The translations under genes were made by a program, and so were the position numbers. A stretch of DNA of 13,840 nucleotides from Rhodospirillales bacterium (lineage in GTDB: Bacteria > Pseudomonadota > Alphaproteobacteria > Reyranellales > Reyranellaceae), in the NCBI GenBank assembly GCA_013205335.1, contig JABMNB010000421.1, positions 1-13,840 of the forward strand, read 5' to 3'. The notes below the pieces were generated by a model, which worked only from the letters and a program-made list of their open reading frames with translations, did no database searches and had not been told where the DNA came from. Below, piece by piece: positions 13,001 to 13,840 of this stretch (within the stretch, counting starts at the first letter, position 1; each line of letters begins with the position of its first letter).

Positions 13001-13840
13001 ATGAGCGCTCAGCTTTCGCGCGACGACTGGAAAGGCCGCGTCGGCGGTCTGAGCTACCGCAACCAGGCCTTCATCGGTGGCAAATTCGTCCCCTCGCTGA
13101 CAGGCAGGACCTTCGACTGCGTGAACCCCGCCACCGGCCAGGTGCTGACCAAGGTCGCCGCCTGCGAGCAGGCCGACGTCGATGCCGCCGTGAAGGCCGC
13201 GCGCGCCGCCTTCGACAAGGGCACCTGGGCCAACATGGCGCCGGCCCAGCGCAAGCGCATCATGCTGAAGCTTGCCGATCTCATGATGAAGAATCGCGAG
13301 GAACTGGCGCTGCTCGAGACGCTCGACATGGGCAAGCCGATCGCGTTCTCGACCACCGTCGACATTCCGGGCTCGGCCAACACGGTGCAGTGGTTCGGCG
13401 AGGCCATCGACAAGATCTATGACGAGATCGCGCCGACTGCAGGCAACGTCATTGCCATGATCACCCGCGAAGCCACCGGCGTCGTGGCCTGCGTCGTGCC
13501 ATGGAACTTCCCGCTGCTGATGGCCTGCTGGAAGATTTCGCCGGCGCTGGCCGCCGGCAACTCGGTCATCCTGAAGCCAGCCGAGCAGTCGCCCCTCACC
13601 GCCCTTCGCCTCGCCGAACTGGCGGCCGAGGCCGGCATCCCCGAGGGCGTGTTCAATGTGCTGCCGGGCTTCGGCGAGACCGCTGGCCAGGCGCTCGGTC
13701 GTCACATGGACGTCGACGTGCTGGCCTTCACCGGTTCGACGGAAGTCGGAAAGTACTTCCTGAAGTACTCCGGCGACTCCAACATGAAGCAGGTCTGGCT
13801 CGAGTGCGGCGGCAAGTCGCCGAACATCGTACTGGCCGAC
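13001..13840 (+). CDS. Aldehyde dehydrogenase, PuuC-like (5' part, runs off the window)
   Basis: The first 280 residues of an NAD(P)-dependent aldehyde dehydrogenase are present; the family is usually about 490-500 residues, so roughly 57 percent is seen. These enzymes oxidise aldehydes to carboxylates in the cytoplasm. The Rossmann-type coenzyme domain shows PWNFPLL (167-173), the KPAEQSPL loop, and FTGSTEVGK (243-251). The general base is Glu268 in LECGGKSPN. The catalytic Cys, expected about 34 residues later, is beyond the edge. Stretches such as LALLETLDMGKPI, AEAIDKIYDE-like FGEAIDKIYDE and GDSNMKQVWLECGGKS closely resemble gamma-glutamyl-gamma-aminobutyraldehyde dehydrogenase (PuuC), suggesting an amino-aldehyde substrate, possibly from polyamine breakdown. 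The ATG at 13001 follows AAGGAGGAGG at 6-8 nt, the strongest ribosome-binding site in the window. The upstream terminator makes it a new transcription unit; its promoter is not clear. Substrate is inferred. Confidence 0.93.
   Translation, partial: MSAQLSRDDWKGRVGGLSYRNQAFIGGKFVPSLTGRTFDCVNPATGQVLTKVAACEQADVDAAVKAARAAFDKGTWANMAPAQRKRIMLKLADLMMKNREELALLETLDMGKPIAFSTTVDIPGSANTVQWFGEAIDKIYDEIAPTAGNVIAMITREATGVVACVVPWNFPLLMACWKISPALAAGNSVILKPAEQSPLTALRLAELAAEAGIPEGVFNVLPGFGETAGQALGRHMDVDVLAFTGSTEVGKYFLKYSGDSNMKQVWLECGGKSPNIVLAD

Noticed and set aside
12341..13705. 454-codon minus-strand open frame spanning the peptidase end, rpmG and aldehyde dehydrogenase
   Set aside because: It crosses an intrinsic terminator, a promoter and three plus-strand genes, and shows no domain.

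Overview
The window is a gene-dense, high-GC stretch in which every supported gene lies on the plus strand. Gene content and order (pyrB-pyrC, plsY, dprA, topA, rnr, a DUF983 protein, an S41 peptidase, rpmG) resemble the housekeeping neighbourhood of Alphaproteobacteria. GC-rich codon use and the protein sequences fit a Rhodospirillales- or Reyranella-like organism, but that placement is from memory of families and is tentative. I see no tRNA, rRNA, CRISPR, transposase, phage or integrase signal. The region looks like core chromosome.

Layout. Positions 1-1682 hold the end of aspartate carbamoyltransferase (pyrB) and a dihydroorotase-like gene overlapping it by ATGA. The dihydroorotase-like protein has lost several metal and substrate residues and is probably a non-catalytic PyrC'/PyrX-type subunit. 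At 1746-2528 is an exported, proline-rich protein of unknown function. plsY (acyl-phosphate glycerol-3-phosphate acyltransferase) follows at 2537-3145, then a 12-TM MFS transporter (3254-4435) preceded by a possible 17-codon leader ORF. dprA (4494-5549), topA (5575-8307) and rnr (8300-10576) form a nucleic-acid block, with topA and rnr overlapping by 8 nt. A small zinc-ribbon/membrane DUF983 protein (10599-11006) and a lipoprotein-type carboxy-terminal processing protease (11057-12652) follow. rpmG (ribosomal protein L33, 55 codons, 12740-12907) is a self-contained unit with its own sigma70-like promoter and a strong intrinsic terminator. The window ends inside a PuuC-like aldehyde dehydrogenase gene (13001 onward) with a near-perfect Shine-Dalgarno.

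How it works together. The first block supplies pyrimidine synthesis and phospholipid acylation. The second handles DNA uptake/recombination, supercoiling and RNA decay. The peptidase and exported protein act in the envelope. The genes are co-directional and closely spaced, but most longer gaps carry a promoter-like sequence: TGN-extended -10 boxes before the exported protein, the MFS leader, topA and the peptidase, and a -35/-10 pair before dprA placed as for a leaderless mRNA. The cluster therefore probably consists of several overlapping transcription units rather than one operon.

No gap exceeds about 110 nt, so there is no large gene-free stretch. I found no convincing new multi-gene system. 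The items most worth checking are the degenerate dihydroorotase, the extended -10/leaderless promoter pattern, the leader ORF before the transporter, the hairpin between ribosome-binding site and start of the DUF983 gene, and the uncharacterised exported protein.
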